NCBI RefSeq assembly: GCF_900176205.1
Contig: NZ_LT859959.1
Location: 4,857,001-4,921,000 of the forward strand
DNA: 64,000 bases
Reading direction: 5' to 3'
DNA from: Bradyrhizobium sp. ORS 285
GTDB lineage: Bacteria; Pseudomonadota; Alphaproteobacteria; Rhizobiales; Xanthobacteraceae
Shown: one piece after another, positions 27,448-36,675 of the stretch
Numbering within the stretch: the first letter of the stretch is position 1
Layout of the letters: each line of letters opens with the position of its first letter
Notes under the pieces: generated by a model
Seen by the model: the letters and a program-made list of their open reading frames with translations, nothing else
Told to the model about the DNA's origin: nothing
Databases searched by the model: none
Position numbers and translations under genes: made by a program

Positions 27448-28494
27448 TCACGCAGTCACTGATTGATGCGCCGCTTCGCTTGCATCTTCTCTCTCACGCG
27501 CCGTCAACGACGACGTCATGCCGAGCCGCGCCAGCAGATCGGCGTCGCGCTCGGCTTGCGGATTGGCCGTGGTCAGCAGAACATCGCCGATGAAAATCGA
27601 ATTGGCGCCTGCGAGCAGACACAGGCTCTGCAATTCGTCGCTCATGTACTGCCGTCCAGCGGACAGCCGCACCACGCTCCGAGGCATCATGATGCGCGCC
27701 ACCGCGATCAGCCGCGCCAGCGCGATGCCGTCGGGCCGCTCCGCCGTGTCGTTGACCGGCACGCCCTTGACCTCGTTCCACATGTTGATCGGCACGCTGT
27801 CCGGATGCGCTTCGAGATTGGCCAGCAGCATCAGCATGCCGAGCCGATCGTCGACCTCCTCCCCCATGCCGATGATGCCGCCGCAACACGTCTTGATGCC
27901 GGCCTCGCGCACATGCGCCAGCGTGTCGATGCGATCCTGCAGGGTCCGCGTAGTGATGATGCGGTCGTAGAACTCGGGCGAAGTATCGACGTTGTGGTTG
28001 TAGTAGTCGAGCCCGGCGTCCTTGAGCCGCTTCGCCTGCGCCGGCGTCAGCATCCCCAGGGTGACGCAGGTCTCCATGCCCAGATCCTTCACGGCGCTGA
28101 CCATGTCGCAGACCTGGTCGAGGTCGCGGTCCTTCGGACTACGCCAGGCCGCCGCCATGCAGAACCGCTCCGCGCCGGCCGCCTTGGCACGTTGCGCGGT
28201 CGCAATCACCAAATGGTGGTCCATGAGCTTGGTCGCCTTCAGGCCAGTGTCGTAATGCGCGCTCTGCGAGCAGTAGCCGCAATCCTCCGGACAGCCGCCG
28301 GTCTTGATGCTGAGCAGGCTCGCCGTCTCAAGCCGGGTCGGGTCGAAGTGCCGGCGATGCGTGGACTGGGCGAGAAACATCAGGTCCGGAAACGGCAGGC
28401 CATACAGCGCCTCGGCCTCGTCCCGCGTCCAGTCATGACGAACGGCGTCGCCCTGCTGGATTGGCTCCGACGACGAACTGCTGAGACCGGTCAT
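27448..28494 (-). CDS. bioB: Biotin synthase BioB
   Basis: Radical SAM enzyme (348 aa) that inserts sulfur into dethiobiotin. The 4Fe-4S/SAM motif is Cys68-x3-Cys72-x2-Cys75 in [10 protein letters not shown]. The barrel carries YYNHNVDTS and [10 protein letters not shown], and the 2Fe-2S ligand region ends near [13 protein letters not shown] lies 7 bases before the ATG. BioR-like boxes begin 16 bases upstream, so transcription is probably repressed by BioR when biotin is plentiful. Confidence 0.97.
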   Translation of the reverse strand: MTGLSSSSSEPIQQGDAVRHDWTRDEAEALYGLPFPDLMFLAQSTHRRHFDPTRLETASLLSIKTGGCPEDCGYCSQSAHYDTGLKATKLMDHHLVIATAQRAKAAGAERFCMAAAWRSPKDRDLDQVCDMVSAVKDLGMETCVTLGMLTPAQAKRLKDAGLDYYNHNVDTSPEFYDRIITTRTLQDRIDTLAHVREAGIKTCCGGIIGMGEEVDDRLGMLMLLANLEAHPDSVPINMWNEVKGVPVNDTAERPDGIALARLIAVARIMMPRSVVRLSAGRQYMSDELQSLCLLAGANSIFIGDVLLTTANPQAERDADLLARLGMTSSLTAREREDASEAAHQSVTA

Positions 28495-28509
28495 GCTGAC
28501 GCTCCACGA

Positions 28510-28538
28510 TTATAGATTTTCATAGATATTATCTATGA
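28510..28538 (-). promoter_or_regulatory. BioR-like operator upstream of bioB
   Basis: Two elements resemble the BioR signal TTATMKATAA: TTATAGATTT at 28510-28519 (8 of 10) and TTATCTATGA at 28529-28538 (9 of 10). The second is part of a 17-base inverted repeat, CATAGATA-T-TATCTATG, at 28521-28537. The position just before bioB fits repression of biotin synthesis. Confidence 0.8.
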
Positions 28539-28594
28539 AATTTCGTTCTTCTTGGACCGTAGGCCACCGCAGCTTCCCCCGCATCAGCTTTTTC

Positions 28595-28609
28595 GATAGA
28601 TAATCTATC
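28595..28609 (+). promoter_or_regulatory. BioR-like operator and possible -10 at the bioR start
   Basis: GATAGAT-A-ATCTATC is an inverted repeat ending two bases before the bioR ATG. It includes ATAGATAA, matching 8 bases of the BioR signal. GATAAT inside it could serve as a -10 element, which would place transcription start at or very near the ATG. It fits autorepression. Confidence 0.7.
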
Positions 28610-28611
28610 TC

Positions 28612-29247
28612 ATGCAGGACGAGAACCTCACCACCGCGCATCGCATCGCCGACGCCATCACCGAACGCATCGTCAGCGGCGCCCTGCCCCCGGACGCGCC
28701 GCTGCGGCAGGACCACATCGCCCGCGAGTTCAACTCGAGCCACGTGCCGGTGCGCGAGGCGTTCCGGCAACTCGAGGCCATGCATCTGGTGGTCGCGATG
28801 CCCCGACGCGGTGTGCGGGTGGCGCCGCTCGATGCGAAATCGACCAAGGAGATCGTCGAGATGCGGGTGGCGCTCGAAGTGGTGGCCCTGCGGAACGCCG
28901 CGCCGCGCTACACGCAGGCGCATCTCGCCGCGATCGAGCTCGCGCTGATCGAGGGCGACAATGCCGAGACCATCCAGGAGTTCGAGACCGCCAACCGCGC
29001 CTTCCACCGCGCTTTGGTCATGCCTTGCGCGATGCCCCGCCTGCTCGCCAGCCTCGACGGACTACGCCTCGCCAATTCGCGCCTCGTCCTCACCATGGCC
29101 CGCACCGCCGGCTGGCGCCCGCGCAGCAACGGCGATCACAGGCTGATCCTGCAGGCGCTGCGCGAGCGGCAGATCGGGCATGCCTGCGAGCTGCTGACGC
29201 GGCACAACCAGACGATCGAGCGGCTGGCGCGGCCGGTCGGTGCGTAG
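28612..29247 (+). CDS. bioR: GntR-family biotin regulator BioR
   Basis: FadR-subfamily GntR regulator (211 aa). The N-terminal winged helix (about 8-70) contains HIAREFNSSHVPVREAFRQLE, followed by an all-alpha FCD-type ligand domain (about 80-205). It is divergent from bioB with BioR-like boxes on both sides, the arrangement reported for BioR in alphaproteobacteria. It should repress bio genes. No ribosome-binding site is visible before the ATG, and the operator touches the start codon. Confidence 0.92.
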   Translation: MQDENLTTAHRIADAITERIVSGALPPDAPLRQDHIAREFNSSHVPVREAFRQLEAMHLVVAMPRRGVRVAPLDAKSTKEIVEMRVALEVVALRNAAPRYTQAHLAAIELALIEGDNAETIQEFETANRAFHRALVMPCAMPRLLASLDGLRLANSRLVLTMARTAGWRPRSNGDHRLILQALRERQIGHACELLTRHNQTIERLARPVGA

Positions 29248-29262
29248 CTCTGCACAGAGACT

Positions 29263-30318
29263 CTAACGGTCAGATGGACGGCGGGTGACGTCCGGCCTCA
29301 TCTGCGACCGAGCGTGCTCATTTGCGCGGTCTAAGCGGCCGGCTACAGCCTCGATCTCGTTCGTCAGCAGCCCACCGGCATAGCCGGTTGGAAGGCCGGC
29401 GAGATCTTCAGCGGTGTCGAGCCCAGTTGAGAAGTCGCCACCGCGGTAAGGGCCGACGACAAAAACCACGCTTCCAACTGAAGCCATCCGTCCAAGGAAG
29501 CGATTGGGCCAGCCCCAGAGCCACGGCGCGACATTGATGGGCACAAAAACCGCCATGGACCCGCAGGCCTGCGGCGTCGCGCCGGTCCAGCCATATGCAA
29601 TGTAGCGAAGAAGACATGCCTTCAGGGACCTTCGCGACGCCGTTTTGACTCCTGGAACCGCAGCATGCAGGGCAGCGATTGGTTTGTCGCCGCCATACGC
29701 CATCAGCAACGCCCTCCGCTCGGTTGTTAGGCCTCTTAGGACGGCCGCAAGCTTCTCTCCCTCTGCGGGATCGTCGCTCTTCACGTTGATGAGGAACGAT
29801 TGTTTCGGAAACGTTCGAAGAACGTCATCAAGCGAGGGCATCGCCCCTATTCCGGTGCCCCGGAACGGAAATGTGGCTCCGCCGTCGGCGGTGTAGCCAT
29901 AGCCGATATCGAGCGTCTTCAGATACGCCATCGATTGCTCGCGAGTCACGCCATGACCATTGGTGCGGCAGTCGAGCGTCCAGTCGTGGAAGACCGCAAA
30001 TTGCGCGTCCGTCGTCGGATGTACATCGAACTCCACGACGTCCGCCCCTGCTTCGAAGCTCGCACGCATGGATGCGATCGTGTTCTCGAGATAGTGATGC
30101 TTCGGCGGCAGTATGCGGGATGCGGTGCAGGTCTGGTTCGTGAGGCCCTCGGTCTCAAACTGCTGCGCGATACCGCGATGCGCGAGAAGAACGGGCTTGC
30201 CGGGGAATGCCGGTGCAAGCAGGTTCGTGTTGTTGAAAAAGATGGTAGCGGCCAGCGCCACCACGACAAACAGTGTGTAACGCAAACCTCGCCGCACCCC
30301 TGTCGTCCTTTCGTGCAC
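29263..30318 (-). CDS. Membrane-anchored glycerophosphodiester phosphodiesterase-like protein
   Basis: Protein of 351 aa with an N-terminal membrane segment (about 12-32). The GDPD barrel has the catalytic pieces LLAHRG, ENT in HHYLENTIASM, EFDVHPT and FHDWTLDCRTNG. It should cleave glycerophosphodiesters to glycerol 3-phosphate and an alcohol, probably outside the membrane. By eye the gene is less GC-rich than its neighbours, so it may have been acquired. The spacer beyond its start (30319-30512) shows nothing recognisable. Confidence 0.87.
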   Translation of the reverse strand: MHERTTGVRRGLRYTLFVVVALAATIFFNNTNLLAPAFPGKPVLLAHRGIAQQFETEGLTNQTCTASRILPPKHHYLENTIASMRASFEAGADVVEFDVHPTTDAQFAVFHDWTLDCRTNGHGVTREQSMAYLKTLDIGYGYTADGGATFPFRGTGIGAMPSLDDVLRTFPKQSFLINVKSDDPAEGEKLAAVLRGLTTERRALLMAYGGDKPIAALHAAVPGVKTASRRSLKACLLRYIAYGWTGATPQACGSMAVFVPINVAPWLWGWPNRFLGRMASVGSVVFVVGPYRGGDFSTGLDTAEDLAGLPTGYAGGLLTNEIEAVAGRLDRANEHARSQMRPDVTRRPSDR

Positions 30319-30512
30319 CAGCCGTATGAGCGACGGTCGGCTTTATCGTACATGCAATCGGTGAGAAGTTTGGAATGCAGCACTGGTCTTTGCTGGCGCG
30401 GGCGGACGCGAGTTGGATGAGTCCGGTTCGGGTCGAATGCGGACATGCCCAGAGCGGCTGCAAACGTCGGCTTTGGCTCATAGCCAGAGATACGCTAGGG
30501 ACTGCACCACGA

Positions 30513-30956
30513 TCACCCCCCGGGGCCGTCTTTCATGATGTACCCCATCAGGTCGTCGACGTTGTGCTCCAAATCCCGGATGATGTTCTTGACGACGTCG
30601 CCGATCGAGATCACGCCGACGACCTTGTCCGCGTTCAGCACCGGCAGATGGCGAAAGCCGCGCTGGGACATCATCGCCATGCAACTGTCCAGCCCGTGGT
30701 CCGGCCTGACCGTCACCGGGTTGGCCGTCATCACTTGGGCAACCGGCGTCTCCTTCGCGTCGAGCCCAGGCAGCAGCACCTTGATGGCGCAGTCGCCCTG
30801 GGTGATGATGCCGACCAGCGCACCGTCGTCGACGACCAGCACCGAGCGGACCCTGTTGTCGCGCATCTGGCGCAAGGCTTCGACGACCATGTCGCGGGAG
30901 CGAACATGGATCAAGGAGTTGCTCTTCTGGGCCAGAGCGTCTTTGACTGTGCTCAT
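30513..30956 (-). CDS. CBS-pair domain protein
   Basis: Protein of 147 aa consisting of two CBS motifs (about 10-65 and 75-130), for example RSVLVVDDGALVGIITQGD and RHLPVLNADKVVGVISIGD. It resembles stand-alone CBS proteins that bind adenine nucleotides or NAD. The start MSTVKDALAQK was chosen because GAGGAG lies 4 bases upstream. It is divergent from the MFS gene at 31161. Its partner is unknown. Confidence 0.87.
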   Translation of the reverse strand: MSTVKDALAQKSNSLIHVRSRDMVVEALRQMRDNRVRSVLVVDDGALVGIITQGDCAIKVLLPGLDAKETPVAQVMTANPVTVRPDHGLDSCMAMMSQRGFRHLPVLNADKVVGVISIGDVVKNIIRDLEHNVDDLMGYIMKDGPGG

Positions 30957-31160
30957 CGATCTCCTCGTGGGCTCCCTGTTTTGTCTGCCTTGTTGGTCGG
31001 CATGCAAGCCTAGCCCAAATAGGTTGCCGCGTCAGCACCGCCCAACGCCGCCGGCCCACCCTCACGCATAAGCCCATGCGCCCGCGACGGCTGGGGCTCT
31101 CGCCCGCGCCCGTGTACACGCTCGTCGCAGACGCGCGCACCAAAGGCCCCACAGGTCCCC

Positions 31161-32558
31161 ATGTCCAACCGCCACCATGCCTCGAAGATTGTCGGCGACG
31201 ACCCGGCCGATGGCCTGCCGGCCAGCCAGCGGCCCTGGGCGATCGCGGCGATCTTCACGGCGCTGTCGATGGCCTCGCTCGACGTCGCCATCGCCAACAT
31301 CGCGCTGCCGTCGATCTCCAATGATCTGCACGTGTCCCCGGCCGAGGTGGTCTGGGTCGTCAACATCTATCAGATTGCGCTGGTCGCGACCTTGTTGCCG
31401 CTCGGCGCCCTCGGCGAGATCGTCGGCCACCAGCGCATCTATCTCGGCGGCCTCCTGCTGTTCACGCTGGCCTCGGTCGGCTGCGCGCTGGCGTGGTCGC
31501 TGCCGACATTGGTGATCGCCCGTGCGCTGCAGGGGCTCGGCGCGAGCGGCATCATGAGCGTCAACACGGCGCTGGTGCGCTACGTCTATCCCGGCAAGAT
31601 GCTGGGGCGCGGCCTCGGCCACAACGCGCTGGTGGTCGGCATCTCCTTCACCTTCGGTCCCACGATCGCCTCGGCCATTCTCTCGCTCGGCTCCTGGCCG
31701 TGGCTGTTCGCAATCAACCTGCCGTTCGGCCTGATCGCGATCGCGATCGGCATGAAGATGCTGCCGAAGACGCCGCGCGCCGAGCACGCCTTCGACTTCC
31801 TCGGCGCCGGCCTCGCCGCTGTTTGCCTCGGCCTCTTCATCACCGGCATCGGCAGCGCCGCGCATGGCGCGACGCCTGCGATGGTGGTGGCGGAACTCGT
31901 TGGGGCGCTCGTGCTCGGCATCACCCTGACGCGACGCCAGGCCGATCATCCCGCGCCGATGCTGCCGATCGACCTATTCCGCCGCGGCGTGTTCGCGCTG
32001 TCGGCGGCCACGGCGGTGTGCTCCTTCTCGGTGCAGGGCCTCGGCTTCGTCTCGCTGCCGTTCTACTTCGAGGACGTTCTGCAGCGCTCGCAGGTCGAGA
32101 CGGGCTTCTTCATGACCCCGTGGCCGCTCGCGGTGACGATCATGGCGCCGATTGCGGGCCGGCTGTCAGACCGCTTTCCCGCCGGCCTGCTCGGCGGCAT
32201 CGGCCTCGTCATGCTCGGAACCGGCATGGCGCTGCTCGCGATGCTGCCGGAGAACCCGAGCATCCCGAACATCGTCTGGCGCATGCTGATCTGCGGCATC
32301 GGCTTCGGCTTCTTCCAGGCGCCGAACATGAAGGCCATCATGTCAAGCGCCCCGCCCCACCGCAGCGGCGGCGCCAGCGGCATCGTCGCCACGGCCCGTC
32401 TGACCGGCCAGACCACCGGTGCGGCGCTCGCCGCATTGTGCTTCAGCCTGGCCGGGCGCGACGGCGCAACGCTCGCCTTGGCGCTCGGCGCGGGCTTCGC
32501 GGCGCTCGGCAGCGTGATGAGTTTCCTGCGGCTGGCGGTGGCACCGCCCCGCGGCTGA
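31161..32558 (+). CDS. DHA2-type MFS efflux pump
   Basis: Membrane protein of 465 aa with about 14 predicted helices, as in the EmrB/QacA group of drug:proton antiporters. The helix-1 signature LDVAIANIALPSISNDL and motif C-like GPTIASAILSLGSWPWLFAINLPFG are visible. It probably exports a toxic compound, but the substrate cannot be read from sequence. No partner membrane-fusion gene is adjacent. Confidence 0.87.
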   Translation: MSNRHHASKIVGDDPADGLPASQRPWAIAAIFTALSMASLDVAIANIALPSISNDLHVSPAEVVWVVNIYQIALVATLLPLGALGEIVGHQRIYLGGLLLFTLASVGCALAWSLPTLVIARALQGLGASGIMSVNTALVRYVYPGKMLGRGLGHNALVVGISFTFGPTIASAILSLGSWPWLFAINLPFGLIAIAIGMKMLPKTPRAEHAFDFLGAGLAAVCLGLFITGIGSAAHGATPAMVVAELVGALVLGITLTRRQADHPAPMLPIDLFRRGVFALSAATAVCSFSVQGLGFVSLPFYFEDVLQRSQVETGFFMTPWPLAVTIMAPIAGRLSDRFPAGLLGGIGLVMLGTGMALLAMLPENPSIPNIVWRMLICGIGFGFFQAPNMKAIMSSAPPHRSGGASGIVATARLTGQTTGAALAALCFSLAGRDGATLALALGAGFAALGSVMSFLRLAVAPPRG

Positions 32559-32698
32559 TGAGTTCAGGCGAACTACAACCCCGCCCCATCACAAATCTTC
32601 CGCGCCGCAAACGCATATTCTTGATTTGAAGGATGCAATCGTTCGCGCCACAGTGTCCCCCTCAGTTCAACGGGCGCGTTGAACGAAAGGGATCTGCG

Positions 32699-33148
32699 AT
32701 GGCAAACCTCACGATTAACGGAAAATCCTATTCGCTCGATGTCGAGCCGGACACCCCGCTGCTGTGGGCGATCCGCGAGAATGCCGGACTGACCGGCACC
32801 AAATATGGCTGCGGCATTGCACAATGCGGCGCCTGCACGGTGCATCTCGACGGCACCGCCGTTCGCTCCTGCGGCGTCACCGTCTCGGAAGCCCAGGGCA
32901 AGCAGATCACCACCATCGAAGGCCTCGCGGCGGACAACGGCCTGCACAAGGTGCAGCAGGCCTGGCTCGAGAACGATGTTCCGCAATGCGGCTATTGCCA
33001 GAGCGGAATGATCATGGCCGTGGCCGCGCTGCTCAAGGACAATCCGAAGCCGAGCGACCAGGACATCAACGACGCCATCACCAACATCTGCCGCTGTGGA
33101 ACCTTCGCGCAGGTGCGCGAGGCGATCCACGCCGCGGCGAACGCCTGA
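32699..33148 (+). CDS. Molybdenum hydroxylase 2Fe-2S subunit (IorA type)
   Basis: Small subunit (149 aa) of a xanthine-dehydrogenase-family enzyme. It carries one plant-type 2Fe-2S cluster (Cys38, Cys43, Cys46, Cys58 in [11 protein letters not shown] and RSCG) and a second, helical-domain cluster (Cys97, Cys100, Cys131, Cys133). It passes electrons from the molybdenum subunit encoded 10 bases downstream. The start MANLTING has AAGG about 8 bases upstream. No FAD subunit gene is adjacent. Confidence 0.93.
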   Translation: MANLTINGKSYSLDVEPDTPLLWAIRENAGLTGTKYGCGIAQCGACTVHLDGTAVRSCGVTVSEAQGKQITTIEGLAADNGLHKVQQAWLENDVPQCGYCQSGMIMAVAALLKDNPKPSDQDINDAITNICRCGTFAQVREAIHAAANA

Positions 33149-33158
33149 GGAGGCCGGC

Positions 33159-35342
33159 ATGAACCAGCACGTGACGCCGCGCCTCAACCGCCGCTCCTTC
33201 GTCATCGGCACCGCCGCGATCGGCGGCGGCCTCGCGCTCGGCCTCGACCTTCCGTTCGGCGGCCCGCAGGTGGTGCGCGCCGCGGATGGCTCGCCGGAGG
33301 TCAATGCCTGGGTCGTGATCCGTCCCGACGACACTGTGGTGATCCGCATCGCGCGCTCCGAAATGGGTCAGGGCTCGCTGACCGGTCTCGCCCAGCTCGT
33401 CGCGGAAGAGCTCGCCTGCGACTGGAGCAAGGTGACGACCGAATATCCGACACCCGGCCAGAACGTCGCGCGCAAGCGGGTGTGGGGCGATTTCTCCACC
33501 GGCGGCAGCCGCGGCATCCGCTCGTCGCAGGACTATGTTCGCAAGGGCGGCGCGGCCGCGCGCATGATGCTGATCCAGGCCGCGGCCGATGAGTGGAAGG
33601 TGCCGGTCGCCGAATGCACGGCCGCCAACAGCGTCATCACCCACAAGGCGTCGGGCAAGACCACGACCTACGGCAAGGTCGCGGAAGCCGCGGCAAAGCT
33701 TTCACCGCCCGCCGACGTCAAGCTGAAGGATCCGAAGGACTGGACCCTGATCGGCAAGGGCGTGAAGCGCTTGGACACCGCCGACAAGGTCACCGGCGCG
33801 ATGGTCTACGGCGCCGACCTCAAGCTGCCGAACATGCTCAACGCCGCGATCAAGGATTGCCCGGTCACCGGCGGCAAGCTCAAGAGCTATGACGAGGCCA
33901 AGATCGCCGCCATGAAGGGCGTCAAGAAGGTGGTCGCGGTCGACGGCACCGCGGTCGCCGTCGTGGCCGATACCTGGTGGCACGCGAAGACGGCGCTCGA
34001 TGCGCTGCCGATCGTGTGGGACGAAGGCCCGAACGCGAAGGTCTCGTCGGAGTCGATCGGCAAATGGCTCGCCGAAGGCCTGGACTCCGGGCCGGCTTTC
34101 GTCGGCAACGAGAACGGTGACGCCAAGGCTGCGCTGGCGAGCGCGGTGAAGAAGGTCGAGGCTATCTACAACTATCCCTATCAGAACCACGCCACGATGG
34201 AGCCGATGAACGCCACCGCGCTCTATACGCCCGAGCGCTGCGAGGTGTGGTGCGGCACGCAGAACGGCGAGGCGGCGTTCGCCGCGGTGCTCGAAGCCTC
34301 AGGACTTCCCGCCGACAAATGCGAGGTGCACAAGCTGATCCTCGGCGGCGGTTTTGGCCGGCGCGGCCAGACGGACTACGTCCGCCAGGCCGTGCAGATC
34401 GCCAAGGCGATGCCGGGCACGCCGGTCAAGCTGCTGTGGTCGCGCGAGGAGGACATGACGCATGGCCGCTATCATCCGATCACGCAGTGCAAGCTGACCG
34501 GCGGCTTCGACGCCGACAACAATCTGACCGCGCTACATATGCGCATCTCCGGCCAGTCGATCCTGTTCAGCCTGCGTCCCGATGCGCTGGTCAACGGCAA
34601 GGATCCCGCGACCTTCCAGGGGCTCGCGCCCTCGGGCGAGGCGACGATCGGCTACTCCGTGCCGAACCTCTTGATCGAACATTCGATGCGCAACCCGCAC
34701 ATCAATCCGGGCTTCTGGCGCGGCGTCAACGTGAACCAGAACGCGATCTATCTCGAATGCTTCATGGACGAGCTCGCCAACGCCGTCGGCCAGGACCCGC
34801 TGGAGTTCCGCCGTAAGCTGATGGCCAAGAACCCGAAGCATCTCGCGGTGCTCAATGCGGTCGCCGAGAAGATCGGCTGGGGCACGCCGGCGCCGGAGGG
34901 CGTCTATCGCGGCCTTGCTCAGTTGCACGGCTATGGCAGCTATGTCGCCGGCGCGGCCGAGATCTCGGTGATCGACGGCACCAAAATCAAGGTCCATCGC
35001 ATCGTCGCCTCGACCGATCCGGGCTATGTCGTCAACCCGGCGCAGGTCGAACGGCAGATCGCGGGCTCGTTCGTCTATGGCCTGTCGGCGCTGTTCTATG
35101 GCGGCTGCACCGTGAAGGACGGGCGCATCGAGCAGACTAATTTCGATACGTACAACTCGATGCGCATCGCCGAGATGCCGAAGGTGGAATCGATCATGAT
35201 CCCGAGCGGCGGCTTCTGGGGCGGTGTCGGCGAGCCGACCATCGGTGTCGCCGCGCCAGCCGTGCTGAATGCGTTCTTTGCCGCCACCGGCAAACGCATC
35301 CGCTCGGTGCCGCTGCGCGACCAGAACATCACCTTCGCATGA
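33159..35342 (+). CDS. Molybdenum hydroxylase large subunit (IorB type), Tat-exported
   Basis: Molybdopterin-binding catalytic subunit (727 aa) of the isoquinoline 1-oxidoreductase / aldehyde oxidase group. The N-terminus carries a twin-arginine leader, NRRSFVIGTAAIGG, so the enzyme probably works in the periplasm. Cofactor-region motifs include SEMGQGSLTGLAQLVAEEL, GGGFGRRGQTDY and GFWGGVGEPTIG. It presumably oxidises an aldehyde or N-heterocycle; the substrate is unknown. GGAGG is 5 bases before the ATG. It is followed by the SoxF-like gene. Confidence 0.9.
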   Translation: MNQHVTPRLNRRSFVIGTAAIGGGLALGLDLPFGGPQVVRAADGSPEVNAWVVIRPDDTVVIRIARSEMGQGSLTGLAQLVAEELACDWSKVTTEYPTPGQNVARKRVWGDFSTGGSRGIRSSQDYVRKGGAAARMMLIQAAADEWKVPVAECTAANSVITHKASGKTTTYGKVAEAAAKLSPPADVKLKDPKDWTLIGKGVKRLDTADKVTGAMVYGADLKLPNMLNAAIKDCPVTGGKLKSYDEAKIAAMKGVKKVVAVDGTAVAVVADTWWHAKTALDALPIVWDEGPNAKVSSESIGKWLAEGLDSGPAFVGNENGDAKAALASAVKKVEAIYNYPYQNHATMEPMNATALYTPERCEVWCGTQNGEAAFAAVLEASGLPADKCEVHKLILGGGFGRRGQTDYVRQAVQIAKAMPGTPVKLLWSREEDMTHGRYHPITQCKLTGGFDADNNLTALHMRISGQSILFSLRPDALVNGKDPATFQGLAPSGEATIGYSVPNLLIEHSMRNPHINPGFWRGVNVNQNAIYLECFMDELANAVGQDPLEFRRKLMAKNPKHLAVLNAVAEKIGWGTPAPEGVYRGLAQLHGYGSYVAGAAEISVIDGTKIKVHRIVASTDPGYVVNPAQVERQIAGSFVYGLSALFYGGCTVKDGRIEQTNFDTYNSMRIAEMPKVESIMIPSGGFWGGVGEPTIGVAAPAVLNAFFAATGKRIRSVPLRDQNITFA

Positions 35343-35397
35343 GAGACACGGCGGCAGCCATTGGAACCAACGGCTGCCGCCGTGCTAGTCTGACGAC

Positions 35398-36675
35398 ATG
35401 ACATTCACCCGGCCGCGCACGCGCAGAGAGGTCGGCGGCCTGATCGCGGCAAGTGCTGCCATGATCGCCGTGCCCGCCGTGCTGCGCGCGCAGACGGCCG
35501 CGCGCGTCGTCGTGATCGGCGGCGGTTTTGGTGGCGCCAGTTGCGCCCGCGCGCTGCGCAAGGCCGATGAGAGATTCGACGTCGTGCTGGTTGAAGCCAA
35601 CAAGACCTTCACCTCCTGCCCTCAAAGCAGCGAGGTGATCGCCGGCTTGCGCGACATCGGCGCGCAGCAGTTCGGCTATGACAAGATCGCCGCCGAGGGC
35701 GTTCGCGTCGTGCTGCAGGCAGCCACTTTAATCGATGCGCCCGCGCACAAGGTGACGCTCGCCGACGGCACGACGCTGGACTATGACCGGCTCGTGCTCG
35801 CGCCGGGCATCGACATCGATTTCACCGCATTGCAGGGCTACGACGAGGCGGCCGCCACCGTCATGCCGCACGCCTACAAGGCCGGCGAGCAGACGGTGCT
35901 GTTGCGCCAGAAGATCGAGGCGATGCCCGACGGCGGCACGGTGGCGATCGCAGTCCCCGCCAATCCCTCGCGCTGCCCGCCCGCGCCGTACGAGCGCGCC
36001 AGCCTGATCGCGTATTATCTGAAGACGCGCAAGCCCAAGTCGAAGGTGCTGATCCTCGACGCCAAGGACAATTTCTCGCAGCAGAAGCTGTTCGAGAACG
36101 CGTGGCAGCAGCTCTATCCCGGCATGATCGAGCGCATTCCGCTGTCACAGGGCGGCCGCGTCACCGGCGTCGATGTCGCGACACATACGGTGATCACCGA
36201 GTTCGGCAACTACAATCCCGAGGTCGCCAACATCATCCCGCCGCAAAAAGCCGGCCGCATCGCACAGCTTGCCGGCGCGGTCGACCGCACCGGCTGGTGC
36301 CCGATCGACGCCGCGACGTTCGCCTCGAAGCTCGTGCCGGACGTCCATGTCATCGGCGACGCCTGCCTCGGCGGCGGCATTCCGAAATCGGCGGGCGCAG
36401 CGCAGGCGCAGGGCAAGGCCTGCGCGGCGGTGATCACGCGCGATCTCACCGGAGCAACATCCGAGCCGCCGCCGCTGACCGGCGTCTGCTACAGCCTCGT
36501 CGCGCCGGACTACGCGTTCTCGCTGTCGGGCGTCTATCAGCCGAAGGGCGATCTGTTCGCTGAAGTTGAAGGTGGCAAGACAAGCCCGGTGGATGCACCG
36601 CCGGCGACCCGCACGGCCGAGGCGGAGGCGGCGACGGCCTGGTTCAAGGCGCTGACCCATGATGCGTTCGGCTAG
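35398..36675 (+). CDS. soxF: Periplasmic flavoprotein, SoxF / sulfide dehydrogenase type
   Basis: FAD-dependent oxidoreductase (425 aa) of the FccB/SoxF family. The twin-arginine leader is TRRE with the hydrophobic run GGLIAASAAMIAVPAV. The FAD-binding GGGFGG lies near 42-47, and later HVIGDACLGGGIPKSAGAAQ is the second FAD motif. Cysteines in TSCPQSSE and RTGWCPID may be the redox pair. It overlaps soxX by 17 bases, placing it in the sox operon. No cytochrome partner gene of the FccA/SoxE kind is adjacent. Confidence 0.88.
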   Translation: MTFTRPRTRREVGGLIAASAAMIAVPAVLRAQTAARVVVIGGGFGGASCARALRKADERFDVVLVEANKTFTSCPQSSEVIAGLRDIGAQQFGYDKIAAEGVRVVLQAATLIDAPAHKVTLADGTTLDYDRLVLAPGIDIDFTALQGYDEAAATVMPHAYKAGEQTVLLRQKIEAMPDGGTVAIAVPANPSRCPPAPYERASLIAYYLKTRKPKSKVLILDAKDNFSQQKLFENAWQQLYPGMIERIPLSQGGRVTGVDVATHTVITEFGNYNPEVANIIPPQKAGRIAQLAGAVDRTGWCPIDAATFASKLVPDVHVIGDACLGGGIPKSAGAAQAQGKACAAVITRDLTGATSEPPPLTGVCYSLVAPDYAFSLSGVYQPKGDLFAEVEGGKTSPVDAPPATRTAEAEAATAWFKALTHDAFG

